From positions 62,001-126,000 of the forward strand of contig DATNNM010000007.1 in assembly GCA_035601835.1 (NCBI GenBank): DNA of 64,000 bases, written 5' to 3'. Origin of the DNA: Candidatus Tumulicola sp. (GTDB taxonomy: Bacteria > Vulcanimicrobiota > Vulcanimicrobiia > Eremiobacterales > Eremiobacteraceae). A model generated the notes under the pieces. The model made no database searches and was not told the DNA's origin. It saw only the letters and a list, made by a program, of their open reading frames with translations. Positions 52,938 through 62,112 of this stretch are shown here, in pieces. Position 1 is the stretch's first letter. Each line of letters opens with the position of its first letter. The translations under genes and the position numbers were made by a program.

Positions 52938-53698
52938 GCCGGCGCCTGCGCGCCGAGATACGCCTCGATGACGCGCGGATCGCTGCGCACCTGCGCCGGC
53001 GATCCTTCCGCGATCTTCTCGCCGAAGTTGAGGACCACGATGCGATCGCACGCCGACATCACGAGCGCCATGTCGTGCTCGACCAGCAGCACCGTGATGC
53101 CGCGCTCGCGCACAAGTCTTTTGATCTCGTCGCGCAGCGCAGCCGTTTCGTTCGGGTTGAGACCGGCCGCCGGCTCATCGAGGAGCAGCAGCGCGGCGCC
53201 GGTCGCGATGACGCGCGCGAGTTCGACGCGGCGCTGCTCTCCGTTGGCAAGATTGCGCGCCTCGATCTCCGCGCGCTCCGCCATGCCCAGCTCCGCCAAG
53301 TGTTCGCGCGCCGCGCGCCGCAGGCGCCGCACCTGGCGCAAGGTCGGCGGCCAACAGATCAGATGACCAAAAAGCGAATCTTCAGCCGCCAGATGCATGC
53401 CCGCCACGACGTTCTCCAGTGCCGTCATCCGCCCGAAAAGCCGCGTGGTCTGGTAGGTCCGCGCGACGCCGAGGGCGGCGATGCGATGCGGTCGCATGCG
53501 TTCGATGCGACGATCTTTGAACACCACGTGACCTGTGCTGGGGCGCGTCAGCCCGGTCATAAGGTTCAACACCGTGGTTTTGCCCGCGCCGTTCGGTCCG
53601 ATCAAACCGGTTAGCGACCCGGCCGCGACCGTCATCGACAGGCCTTTCACCGCGTGAACGCCGCCAAAATCCTTGCTGACCGAATCGAGGCTTATCAT
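52934..53698 (-). CDS. livG: Branched-chain-type ABC transporter ATPase LivG
   Basis: 254 aa: Walker A GPNGAGKT near 37, LivG-type GVARTYQTTRLF, signature LANGEQRRVELARVIATG, Walker B LLLLDEPAAGLNP. ATG 53698 overlaps the livM stop (ATGA), so the longer frame to 53734 is rejected. Partner of LivF on the cytoplasmic face. Confidence 0.94.
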   Translation of the reverse strand: MISLDSVSKDFGGVHAVKGLSMTVAAGSLTGLIGPNGAGKTTVLNLMTGLTRPSTGHVVFKDRRIERMRPHRIAALGVARTYQTTRLFGRMTALENVVAGMHLAAEDSLFGHLICWPPTLRQVRRLRRAAREHLAELGMAERAEIEARNLANGEQRRVELARVIATGAALLLLDEPAAGLNPNETAALRDEIKRLVRERGITVLLVEHDMALVMSACDRIVVLNFGEKIAEGSPAQVRSDPRVIEAYLGAQAPA

Positions 53699-54543
53699 GC
53701 CGCTCTCTTGTGCAGTAGGGAGAATGCCGACCACAACCCCGAGGGCAAGAACACGATGACGAGGAGCAGCACCAAACCGTTGGCGATGTCGCGGTAGTTC
53801 TGCAAAAAGCGAAGCACTTCGGGCAGGACCGTCAGCAGCGCAGCCCCGAGCACCGGCCCGCCCAGTGCGTCGATACCGCCTGCCACCGCGTACGTCAACA
53901 TGTCCACCGCTTTGCCGAAGCCGAAGTCGCTTGGCCCTATGAAATACGACGCGAACGCGGCGAGCGCGCCGCCGTAGCCGGCGACGAACGCGCCGAGGGT
54001 GAAGGCGGAGAGCTTGTACGCCGTCGTGTCGATGCCGAGGCCTTCGGCCGCGACTTCATCTTGCGCGATCGCAGCATATGCTCGCCCCGCGCGCGAGCAG
54101 CGCAGGCGCCACAGCAAGAACAGCGTCACGCCCAGCGAGCAATACACGATGAACGGCGTGGTCAGCGGCGGCACGCCGTTGATGCCTTCGGCGCCGCCGG
54201 TGATGTCGAGGTTGACCGCGAAAATGCGCACGATTTCGCCGAAGCCGATCGTGGCGATCGCTAAGAAAACGCCGCGCAGCCGCAGCACCGGCCAGCCGAG
54301 GATCAGTCCGGCGAGCGCCGCGGCGACGGACCCGACCAGCACGGCTGCGGCGAACGGCCAATGCGCGTCCTTGACGAGCAGTACCGACGAATACGCGGCG
54401 ATCGCCATGAAGCCCATGTTGCCGAGCGAGAGCTGCCCGCACGAAAGGGTCACCCAGATCGACAGCGCGAGCAGCGCGTTGATGCCGACTTGGTTGATGA
54501 GATTGGAGTGCGCGGCGTAGAAGGCGCCGAGTTCATGCATCAT
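53695..54543 (-). CDS. livM: Branched-chain-type ABC permease LivM
   Basis: 282 aa, eight or more helices. Permease landmarks: LSCGQLSLGNMGFMAIAAY and a cytoplasmic loop RAGRAYAAIAQDEVAAEGLGID (EAA-like contact to the ATPases). The start is one of two adjacent ATGs (54543 or 54540), four bases after livH. Confidence 0.93.
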   Translation of the reverse strand: MMHELGAFYAAHSNLINQVGINALLALSIWVTLSCGQLSLGNMGFMAIAAYSSVLLVKDAHWPFAAAVLVGSVAAALAGLILGWPVLRLRGVFLAIATIGFGEIVRIFAVNLDITGGAEGINGVPPLTTPFIVYCSLGVTLFLLWRLRCSRAGRAYAAIAQDEVAAEGLGIDTTAYKLSAFTLGAFVAGYGGALAAFASYFIGPSDFGFGKAVDMLTYAVAGGIDALGGPVLGAALLTVLPEVLRFLQNYRDIANGLVLLLVIVFLPSGLWSAFSLLHKRAA

Positions 54544-54547
54544 CTTG

Positions 54548-55426
54548 TCAGGCTGCGCGCAGCGTGCGGCGCCCCAGCAAGCCGCCGGGCCGCACGACGA
54601 GAACCACGAAGAGGATGGCGAACACGATCGCGTCGCGGTAGCCGGACGACAGCAGCGCCACCGAAAAGACTTCCGAAAGCCCGATGAGATAGCCGCCGAG
54701 CACCGAGCCGGGGATGGAGCCCATCCCGCCCAGGATGATGATGGCAAGGCCTTTGAGTTCGACCGACTCGCCCATCTGCGGACTGACCGCGTTGAAGTTG
54801 AGCCCGAACAAGATGCCCGCGACCGCGCCGAGCGCCGAAGCGATGAAAAACGTTTGCGCGATCACCCCTTCAAGATCGATGCCGAGCAGCTGCGCGGCGC
54901 GGGGATTCTCGGCTACGGCGCGGATGGCGGCGCCGAGGCGCGTTCGCTTCAGGAGGAACTGAAGGCCGAGCATCAGCGCGATGCACACCGCGACGATGAT
55001 GAGCTGCAAGTCGGTCACCGTGGCTGGACCGATGGCGAACGAACGCGTTTGCACGACATCTGCCGGAAAGCGCCGCATGTCTGGTCCGAACAGCCCATTG
55101 GCGGCGCTGACATAAATCATGCCGACGGCGATGCTCGAGATCAGCGGCGCAAGCGGCCCGGCTTGGCGCCGCCGCAGCGGCCAAAAAGCGACCCTATCGA
55201 GTATCACTCCCAGCAATCCGCCCACGACCGCGCCGCCGGCGATCGCCAGCCACAGCGGCGCGTGCAAGCCGACCAGCACCAGTGCGGCGAACGCGCCGAG
55301 CATGAAGATCGCGGCGTGCGCCAGATTGAGGATGTCGAGCACGCCGAAGATCAGCGTGTAGCCCAGCGCGAACAGGGCATAGACGCTGCCGAGAAACAGG
55401 CCGTTGACGAGCTGCTGTATCAGCAT
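54548..55426 (-). CDS. livH: Branched-chain-type ABC permease LivH
   Basis: 292 aa, eight helices: LFALGYTLIFGVLDILNLAHAAIFMLGAF (LivH-type N-terminal motif, in outline) and the EAA-like loop RTRLGAAIRAVAENPRAAQLLGID. First gene of livHMGF; a paired palindrome separates it from the binding-protein gene, which may uncouple their expression. Confidence 0.94.
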   Translation of the reverse strand: MLIQQLVNGLFLGSVYALFALGYTLIFGVLDILNLAHAAIFMLGAFAALVLVGLHAPLWLAIAGGAVVGGLLGVILDRVAFWPLRRRQAGPLAPLISSIAVGMIYVSAANGLFGPDMRRFPADVVQTRSFAIGPATVTDLQLIIVAVCIALMLGLQFLLKRTRLGAAIRAVAENPRAAQLLGIDLEGVIAQTFFIASALGAVAGILFGLNFNAVSPQMGESVELKGLAIIILGGMGSIPGSVLGGYLIGLSEVFSVALLSSGYRDAIVFAILFVVLVVRPGGLLGRRTLRAA

Positions 55427-55441
55427 ATTAAAACGTAGTGC

Positions 55442-55459
55442 CGAGGCTTTAGCCTCGGG
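55442..55459. repeat. Dispersed palindrome copy G1, between livK and livH
   Basis: CCGAGGC-TTTA-GCCTCGG, a 7-bp stem. It is the left member of an opposed pair with 55466-55483. On the plus strand GTAGTG precedes it and GGCACTAC follows its partner, so the whole 55437-55490 block is itself an inverted repeat. Confidence 0.85.
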
Positions 55460-55465
55460 CCTGAC

Positions 55466-55483
55466 CGGGGCTAAAGCCCCGGC
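55466..55483. repeat. Dispersed palindrome copy G2, between livK and livH
   Basis: CCGGGGC-TAAA-GCCCCGG, identical in core to the 23245 and 45560 copies. It lies in opposite orientation to copy G1, six bases away, and 20 bp after the livK stop on the minus strand. Confidence 0.85.
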
Positions 55484-55502
55484 ACTACATCAGATTCCTT
55501 GA

Positions 55503-56618
55503 CTAGAAGCCGACGAAGCGGCCGTTATGCACCACCAGGATGACGCCGTTGCCGACGGCATCCCGATTCGGATCGAACGAGAAATCTCCGAGGATCGTGT
55601 TCACGTGCTTGAGGCGGCTCAGCGCCACGCACACATCTTTAGGCGACGCGGACGCTGCGCCTGAGAGCGCCGCTTCCATGATCTGCGCGCCCGCAAAGGC
55701 CTGCGCTGCGAACTGATCGGGATCCTTGAGGTACTTGACGCGATAGTCGCGGACGAAATCGAGATTGCCGGGATTGGCCGCGCCGATCGCCCACGCCGCG
55801 CCGACGATCGTCCCCTCTGAAGCGCCGCCGGACAAGCCGAACACCTTGGGAGAATTCGCGCCGTTGCCGCCGACGATCTTCGCGCTGATCTGGAGCTTGT
55901 GCGCATCCGAGATGATGTGCGCCGCCTCTTCAGCCAGCGCGCCGACGAAGATCACGTTGGGTCCGGCCGCTTTGATCTTCGTCAACTGCGCGGAAAAATC
56001 GACGTCGCCCTTGGCGAACGTCTCCGTGTCCACGATCGTTATGTGCAGGTCGTCGAACGCTTTTTTGGCGACTTCGTAGTCGGTCTTCGTGAACGCGTCG
56101 TCGTTGCCGTAGATGATGGCGGCTTTCTTGACCTTATAGCGCTTGGCCACTTCAGCCAGCACGTGCGGCACGACCGCCGCTTCGGTGAGCGAGTCGCGAT
56201 ACACGCAGGGCCCCATGGCGGTGACGCCGTTCGCCGTGTTGGAGACGCCGAGCACCGGCACGCCCGCGGTGACGGCGATCGGATCCGCGGCGAACGCCTC
56301 GCTCGACAGCGTGGGACCTATGATCGCGGCGGCGCCGTTGGTGGTGTATTTCTGGAAAAGATTCACCACTTGCGTCTTTTGCGAAGCCGAGTCTTGGATG
56401 TCAAAATTAAGAAAGACGCGACCGTGTTTGTTGACATAGGTCTCGCCGAGCTTGAGTCCTTCGGTCTGGGAAGCCCCGTAGGCCCCGGCCGAACCTGAGA
56501 TGTCGAAGATGGCGCCGATCGTCGCGGTGTTGGGCGCCGCGAATGCAGGCGGGCATGCGATCGAGGCGCTCGCGCACAGCGCGGCGAGAGCCGAAAACGT
56601 TCGTACGAAGCTGCGCAT
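55503..56618 (-). CDS. livK: Branched-chain-type ABC substrate-binding protein LivK
   Basis: 371 aa, secreted (signal peptide to about 28: SALAALCASASIACPPAFA). Periplasmic-binding type I fold: TIGAIFDISGSAGAYGASQTEGLKLG (in outline), AAIIGPTLSSEA and YGNDDAFTK. It should capture the ligand for LivHMGF. ATG at 56618, SD GAGG. It diverges from the benzoate-CoA-ligase-like gene across 150 bp. That gap has a GTGCGCCGGCC direct repeat (56641 and 56658). Confidence 0.92.
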   Translation of the reverse strand: MRSFVRTFSALAALCASASIACPPAFAAPNTATIGAIFDISGSAGAYGASQTEGLKLGETYVNKHGRVFLNFDIQDSASQKTQVVNLFQKYTTNGAAAIIGPTLSSEAFAADPIAVTAGVPVLGVSNTANGVTAMGPCVYRDSLTEAAVVPHVLAEVAKRYKVKKAAIIYGNDDAFTKTDYEVAKKAFDDLHITIVDTETFAKGDVDFSAQLTKIKAAGPNVIFVGALAEEAAHIISDAHKLQISAKIVGGNGANSPKVFGLSGGASEGTIVGAAWAIGAANPGNLDFVRDYRVKYLKDPDQFAAQAFAGAQIMEAALSGAASASPKDVCVALSRLKHVNTILGDFSFDPNRDAVGNGVILVVHNGRFVGF

Positions 56619-56768
56619 AATGGAGCCTCATTTCGCTCATGTGCGCCGGCCCGGCAAGTGCGCCGGCCGGCTGGTGGAAAAATGTGAGCGTTGATTTTGC
56701 GGCGCTGGAGGAGCCGACCTCTTCGGGGTGGTAGGCGCTCGAACTCAGGCGAGAGGAGGACACCCCGG

Positions 56769-58355
56769 ATGGCGGACGTCACTGACGTTCCCGACGTCTT
56801 CAATGCGGCCACCTATTTCGTGGATCGCAACGTTGAGGAAGGCCGAGGCGGCAAGGTGGCCATCGAGTTCGGCGACCAGCGGCTGACGTACGATGCCGTG
56901 CGCAGGTCGGTGAACGCCTGCGCCAACGCGCTGCGCGAGATCGGCCTCGGGCTTGAGCAACGGGCGACCATCCTGCTGCCGGACTGCCCCGAATTCGTGT
57001 ACGCTTTCTTCGGCGCCATGAAGATCGGCGCCGTCGGTATTCCGACCAACACGCTGCTGCGCCCGCACGACTATCGCTACATGTTGGAGGACAGCCGCTC
57101 GCGCGTGCTGATCGTGTCGACCTCGCTCTGGCCCTCCGTCGAACCGATCCTGGGCGAACTGCATCACCTGAGCACCATCGCCGTGGTGGACGACGCCGGC
57201 ACCGGCATGCCCAAGACGGGCGAGGTCGCCTGCGTAGACCTGCGCGCCGCGCTGAGCGCGGCAGCGCCCGCAATCGAAACGTACGCGACCAGCAAAGATG
57301 ACGCCGCGTTCTGGCTGTACAGCTCGGGCACCACAGGCTTTCCGAAGGGCACGATCCACCTGCATCACGATATGGTGTTCTGCTGCGAGCACTTCGGCAA
57401 GCACGTGCTCGGGATCACCGAACGCGATCGGACCTTTTCCGTGGCGAAGCTCTTCTTCGCCTACGGGCTTGGCAACGCGCTGTATTTCCCGTTCGGGGTC
57501 GGCGCCACCACGATTCTGTACCCGGGGCGCTTCGCGCCTGACGTCATCTTAGAACTGGCGGCGCGGACCAAACCGACGATCTTCTTCGCCGTGCCCACGG
57601 CATACGCGGCGATGCTCGACTTGTCGGACGGCGCAAAACGCTTCGATCTCGGCTCGGTCCGCTTCGGCGTCTCCGCCGGAGAAGCGCTGCCGGCTGATAT
57701 CTTCCGCCGCTGGAAAGAGGCGTTCGGCTTCGACATCATCGATGGGATCGGCTCGACCGAAGCCGCCCACATGTTCATCAGCAACACGCCCAGCGACATC
57801 CGGCCGGGCTCGTCAGGCAAAGTCGTGGACGGCTATGCGGCGCGCATCGTGGACGGCGAAGGCAAGCCCGTGCCCGCCGGCGAGACCGGGCGACTGCAGA
57901 TCGCGGGCGACAGCGTCGCCGCGGGTTATTGGAATCGTCACGAAAAGACCAAAGCGACGTTCTTGGGCGAGTGGCTGGACACCGGCGATACCTATCGCAT
58001 CGACGAGGACGGTTACTATTGGTACGCGGGGCGCAGCGACGATATGCTGAAGGTAGGCGGTCAGTGGGTCTCGCCGGTCGAAGTCGAAAACACGTTGGTG
58101 GCGCACGAGGCCGTCTTGGAAGCCGCCGTGATCGGCGTCGCGGACGAAGCCGGGCTGACGAAACCGGTGGCGTACGTCGTGTTGCGACGCGGGCATACCG
58201 GATCTGATGATCTCGGCCGCGAGCTGCAAGCGTATGTGAAAGAGCGGCTCGCGCCGTACAAGTATCCGCGCAACGTCCTCTTCGTCGAAGAATTACCCAA
58301 GACGGCGACCGGGAAGATCCAGCGCTTCAAACTCCGCGAGCTGGCGGGGACTTAG
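56769..58355 (+). CDS. Benzoate-CoA ligase-family acyl-CoA synthetase
   Basis: 528 aa adenylate-forming ligase. ATP motif YSSGTTGFPKGTIH, the benzoate-ligase-like KLFFAYGLGNALYFPF, GSTEAAHMF and the C-terminal catalytic Lys in PKTATGKIQRFKL. The family activates benzoate and related aromatic acids with CoA; the exact acid is not predictable. ATG 56769 follows AGGAGG by about eight bases. The next ligase begins 1 bp after the stop. Confidence 0.9.
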   Translation: MADVTDVPDVFNAATYFVDRNVEEGRGGKVAIEFGDQRLTYDAVRRSVNACANALREIGLGLEQRATILLPDCPEFVYAFFGAMKIGAVGIPTNTLLRPHDYRYMLEDSRSRVLIVSTSLWPSVEPILGELHHLSTIAVVDDAGTGMPKTGEVACVDLRAALSAAAPAIETYATSKDDAAFWLYSSGTTGFPKGTIHLHHDMVFCCEHFGKHVLGITERDRTFSVAKLFFAYGLGNALYFPFGVGATTILYPGRFAPDVILELAARTKPTIFFAVPTAYAAMLDLSDGAKRFDLGSVRFGVSAGEALPADIFRRWKEAFGFDIIDGIGSTEAAHMFISNTPSDIRPGSSGKVVDGYAARIVDGEGKPVPAGETGRLQIAGDSVAAGYWNRHEKTKATFLGEWLDTGDTYRIDEDGYYWYAGRSDDMLKVGGQWVSPVEVENTLVAHEAVLEAAVIGVADEAGLTKPVAYVVLRRGHTGSDDLGRELQAYVKERLAPYKYPRNVLFVEELPKTATGKIQRFKLRELAGT

Positions 58356-58356
58356 A

Positions 58357-60021
58357 ATGCAGGACATCGAGAGGCTCACCATCGGGCAGCTGCTCGACCG
58401 TCAGGTCGAGCGCTTCGGCGATCGCGAATGTCTCGTGTACACGGACCGCGAGCTTCGTCTCACCTACCGGCAGTTCCGCGATCGCGTCGAACTGCTCGCA
58501 CGCGGCTTGATGGCGCTTGGCATCCGCAAGGGCGAACACGTCTCGATCTGGGCGTCGAACGTGCCCGAGTGGCTCTACCTGCAATACGCGACCGCCAAGA
58601 TCGGCGCGGTCCTCGTGACGGTGAACACCGCGTACCGCGAACGCGAGCTGGAGTATTTGCTGCGTCAGAGCGACACGACGACGTTATTCCTCATCGGCGG
58701 CTTCAAGGGCGTGGACTACGTCAAGACGCTGCGCGAGGTGTTGCCGGAATTGGACAACGCGCCGGTCGGGCATGCGTCCTTCGCGAAGCTGCCGCGTCTC
58801 AAGCGCATCGTGTTCATCGGCGATCAGCGCCGCCCCGGCATGCTGCTCTTCGAGGACGTCATGGATCTTGCGGTGCAGATGCACCCGGTCGAGCTGCGCG
58901 GCCGCGAGGATTCGCTCGAGCCGGGCGACGTCATCAACATGCAGTACACCAGCGGCACGACCGGCTTTCCCAAGGGCGTGATGCTCACACACCGCAACAT
59001 CGTGCTCAACGCCTACCACGTCAGCGGCTGCCAGAACTTCACCGAAAAAGACCGGCTGTGCTTTCCGGTGCCGTTGTTCCATTGCTTCGGCTGCGTCATG
59101 GCGAGTCTGGGCTGCATGACGCGCGGCGCATGCATGGTGCCGATCGAGGCCTTCGAGCCGCGCGCCGTCCTGCACGCCATCCACAAAGAACGCTGCACCG
59201 CCGTGTATGGAGTGCCGACGATGTTCATCGCCGAACTCGAGCATCCGGACTTCGCGTCGTTCGATCTGAGCAGCCTGCGCACGGGCATCATGGCCGGGGC
59301 GCCCTGCCCGATCGAAGTGATGCGAGCGGTGACCGAAAAAATGGGCGCTCGCGAGCTGACCATCGCTTACGGCTTGACCGAGACCTCGCCGGTGCTCACG
59401 CAAACTCGGCCCGAGGATTCGATCGAGCGGCGCGTCACCACGGTGGGTCGGGCGCTGCCCGGCGTCACCATTAAGATCGCCGATCCGGAAACCGGCCAAG
59501 CGCTGCCGGCCGACACGCCGGGCGAGTTGTGCTCGCGCGGCCATGGCACGATGAAGGGCTACTACAAGGATCCCGAGGCGACGGCCAAGGCGATCGACGA
59601 GGAGCGCTGGCAGCATTCGGGCGACCTCGCCACCAAAGATGAGGCCGGCTACGTCAAGATCGTCGGCCGGATCAAGGACATGATCATCCGCGGCGGCGAG
59701 AATGTCTACCCGCGCGAGGTCGAAGAGTATCTGTACGGCCATCCGAAGATCTCGGACGTGCAGGTCATCGGGGTCCCGAGCAAGCGCTACGGCGAGGAAG
59801 TCTGCGCCGTCGTCAAGGTGAAGCCGGACGAGACGCTGACGGCCGAGGAGGTCATCGGCTATTGCCAGGGCCACATCCAGCGCCAGAAGGTCCCAGCGTT
59901 CGTCATGTTCGTGGACTCCTATCCGATGACGGCGAGCGGCAAAGTCCAAAAATATAAGCTGCGCGAGATGGCGATCGAGCAGTTCGGGCGCCAAGCCGAC
60001 GCGATCATCCCAACCGCCTAA
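58357..60021 (+). CDS. AMP-dependent fatty acyl-CoA synthetase (FadD/AcsA-like)
   Basis: 554 aa: ATP motif YTSGTTGFPKGVMLTH, VPLFHCFGCV, YGLTETSPV, SGDLATKDEAGYVKIVGRIKD and the C-terminal Lys in MTASGKVQKYKL. Medium-chain or short-chain acyl acids are usual substrates. It starts one base after the preceding ligase stop. Two ligases next to a Liv importer suggest import followed by CoA activation of carboxylic acids. Confidence 0.92.
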   Translation: MQDIERLTIGQLLDRQVERFGDRECLVYTDRELRLTYRQFRDRVELLARGLMALGIRKGEHVSIWASNVPEWLYLQYATAKIGAVLVTVNTAYRERELEYLLRQSDTTTLFLIGGFKGVDYVKTLREVLPELDNAPVGHASFAKLPRLKRIVFIGDQRRPGMLLFEDVMDLAVQMHPVELRGREDSLEPGDVINMQYTSGTTGFPKGVMLTHRNIVLNAYHVSGCQNFTEKDRLCFPVPLFHCFGCVMASLGCMTRGACMVPIEAFEPRAVLHAIHKERCTAVYGVPTMFIAELEHPDFASFDLSSLRTGIMAGAPCPIEVMRAVTEKMGARELTIAYGLTETSPVLTQTRPEDSIERRVTTVGRALPGVTIKIADPETGQALPADTPGELCSRGHGTMKGYYKDPEATAKAIDEERWQHSGDLATKDEAGYVKIVGRIKDMIIRGGENVYPREVEEYLYGHPKISDVQVIGVPSKRYGEEVCAVVKVKPDETLTAEEVIGYCQGHIQRQKVPAFVMFVDSYPMTASGKVQKYKLREMAIEQFGRQADAIIPTA

Positions 60022-61319
60022 TCCAGCAAAGATCCTCTCAGAGCGGCGATCGTGCGGTCGATGTCCTCTTCCGTGTGGGCGGCGGTGAGGAACATGACCT
60101 CCATCTGCGAAGGCGCTAAGAACACGCCGCGCTCCATCATCCTCCAATAGTAGGCCGCGTACGCGCGCTCGTCCGCCTCACGCGCTTTTGCGTAGTCCCG
60201 ATGCGGCGGGCCGGTTCGGAACATGAAGTCCACGATCGACGCGACTTGTACCACCGGATAGTCGAGAGCGGCCTCCTTCAACGCTGCTCGCGCTCCCTCG
60301 GCGAGCCGGCGAGCTAACCCGTTCAGGCGCTCGTGCATGCCGGGGTCCGCCTCCAACTCGTCCAGGAAAGCGTGGGCGGCCGCCACGCTGACCGGATTGC
60401 CGGCGTGCGTGCCGCCGACGAACACGCCGCCGCCGGGCGCGAGCACGCCCATGATGTCCGCTCGCCCGCCGAACGCGGCGATCGGCAGACCGCCGCCGAG
60501 CGTTTTGCCGATGCACGTGAGGTCGGGTCGCACGCGCACGCGCGCTTGCGCGCCGCCGGCGTCCACGCGAAAGCCCGTGATCACCTCGTCGAAGATCAGC
60601 ACGCTGCCGTTGCGATCGCAAAGTTCGCGCAGGCGCTCTAGATAGCCGGGCGCGGGCAACACCAGTCCCATGTTGGCGACGATCGGTTCCAGCACGATCG
60701 CCGCGATCTCGCTGCCGCATTCCCGGATCGCCGCGGCGACGGCATCGGCATCGTTGTAAGGCAGCACCAGGGCGTTGGCGATAGCAGACGCCGGCACGCC
60801 GCATTCGAGCGACGGCGCCGATCGTGAGGACGCACCCGCCGAGAAAATCATCTCGTCGGAATGTCCGTGATAATTTCCGGCAAAGCGGATGAAGCGCTCG
60901 CGGCGCGTGAACGCGCGCGCCGTGCGGATCGCGCTCATGCACGCCTCGGTGCCGGTCGTCACGAGTCGAACGCGCTCCATCGAGGGGAAGCGCTCGCGGA
61001 TGCGCTGCGCGAGGCGTATCTCTTCCGCGTGCGTCACGCCGAAAACCGCGCCCCGCGCGAGCGCGCCCGTGACCGCACGCGCGATCCGCTCGGCCGCGTG
61101 TCCGAGCAGCGCCGCCCCGTAGGCGCACAGATAGTCGATGTATTCGCGGCCGGCGGTGTCGCGCAGCTTGCTGCCCCGTGCCGATGCGATCAGCGGCGAA
61201 GGGCCGCCCATGGGCGTGCCCGCGCGCACAGGCGAGTTGACGCCGCCCGCCAAAACCTCGAGCGCCCGGACCATCTGCCTTTCAGCGCCGGATTGTGGAG
61301 ATTCTCTAATGACTGACAC
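60018..61319 (-). CDS. hemL: Glutamate-1-semialdehyde 2,1-aminomutase
   Basis: PLP enzyme making 5-aminolevulinate for heme. GGVNSPVRAG near the N-terminus, VTTGTEACMSAIRTAR, FAGNYHGHSD, LIFDEVITGFRV and the PLP Lys in CIGKTLGGGLP are all present. I chose GTG 61319 (433 aa) because ERQMVRALEVLAGGVN continues the family N-terminus; ATG 61274 is the alternative. With 61319, the start overlaps the start of the divergent methyltransferase gene by 11 bases, which is unusual. Confidence 0.92.
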   Translation of the reverse strand: MSVIRESPQSGAERQMVRALEVLAGGVNSPVRAGTPMGGPSPLIASARGSKLRDTAGREYIDYLCAYGAALLGHAAERIARAVTGALARGAVFGVTHAEEIRLAQRIRERFPSMERVRLVTTGTEACMSAIRTARAFTRRERFIRFAGNYHGHSDEMIFSAGASSRSAPSLECGVPASAIANALVLPYNDADAVAAAIRECGSEIAAIVLEPIVANMGLVLPAPGYLERLRELCDRNGSVLIFDEVITGFRVDAGGAQARVRVRPDLTCIGKTLGGGLPIAAFGGRADIMGVLAPGGGVFVGGTHAGNPVSVAAAHAFLDELEADPGMHERLNGLARRLAEGARAALKEAALDYPVVQVASIVDFMFRTGPPHRDYAKAREADERAYAAYYWRMMERGVFLAPSQMEVMFLTAAHTEEDIDRTIAALRGSLLD

Positions 61320-62112
61320 GCATCGCGCCTTCACCGGCAGCATCCCCGAAAACTACGACCGCTACCTGCGTCCCTTGCTTTTCGAGCCCTACGCCGTCGA
61401 CCTGGCCGGCCGCCTTGACGTACGTGCGGGCATGCGCGTTTTGGAAATCGCGTGCGGCACCGGAATCGTGACCCGGCATCTGCGCGGAGAACTCGACTCC
61501 GCCTCAACGTTGATGGCGACCGATCTTAACCAGGCCATGCTCGATTGTGCGCGAGAGCGCTTGGGTTCCGATGGCATAAAATGGCAGCAGGCGGATGCGA
61601 CCTCACTTCCGTTTGCAGACGGCTCCTTCGATGCCGTCGTCTGTCAGTTCGGCTGGATGTTCTTCCCCGATAAGCCTCAGGCTGCGCGGGAGGCGCGGCG
61701 CGTGCTTGCACGCGGCGGCCGATGGCTTTTCAACGTATGGGACCGGATCGAGCGGAACGAGCTGGTTGTTGTCGTCCGCGATGCCGTGGCAAAAGTGCTC
61801 GGTTCGCCGCCTACCTTCTTCGACACGCCGTATGGGCACCACGATCCGCTCCGGCTACAGCGCGACGTGGAATCCAGCGGCTTTTCGCAGATCTTGGTCG
61901 AGCCGGTCTCGCTCGAGGGATCGTCGGCATCCGCCCTGGACGTCGCTCGCGGTTGGACGGACGGCAGCCCGCTGAGAAATGAATTCGCGGATCGGGGAGA
62001 GGCGGTCGTGAACGAAGTGCGCGAGGCTGTGCGAACCGCTATCCGACAAAGGTACGGTGACGGGCCGATCTCGGCGCGGCTCAACGCCTTCGTCTGCAGC
62101 GCGACCGCTTAG
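61309..62112 (+). CDS. Class I SAM-dependent methyltransferase
   Basis: 267 aa. SAM-binding motif I VLEIACGTGIVTRHL near residue 43, motif II acidic ATDLNQAML, and GIKWQQADATSLPFADGSFDAVVC typical of the UbiE/Methyltransf_11 fold. Substrate unknown. ATG 61309 with GGAG nine bases upstream. The stop overlaps that of the convergent pilin-like gene. Confidence 0.88.
   Translation: MTDTHRAFTGSIPENYDRYLRPLLFEPYAVDLAGRLDVRAGMRVLEIACGTGIVTRHLRGELDSASTLMATDLNQAMLDCARERLGSDGIKWQQADATSLPFADGSFDAVVCQFGWMFFPDKPQAAREARRVLARGGRWLFNVWDRIERNELVVVVRDAVAKVLGSPPTFFDTPYGHHDPLRLQRDVESSGFSQILVEPVSLEGSSASALDVARGWTDGSPLRNEFADRGEAVVNEVREAVRTAIRQRYGDGPISARLNAFVCSATA

Noticed and set aside
58684-60147. 487-codon open frame on the minus strand
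   Set aside because: Antisense shadow of the second acyl-CoA ligase, with no domain or ribosome site.
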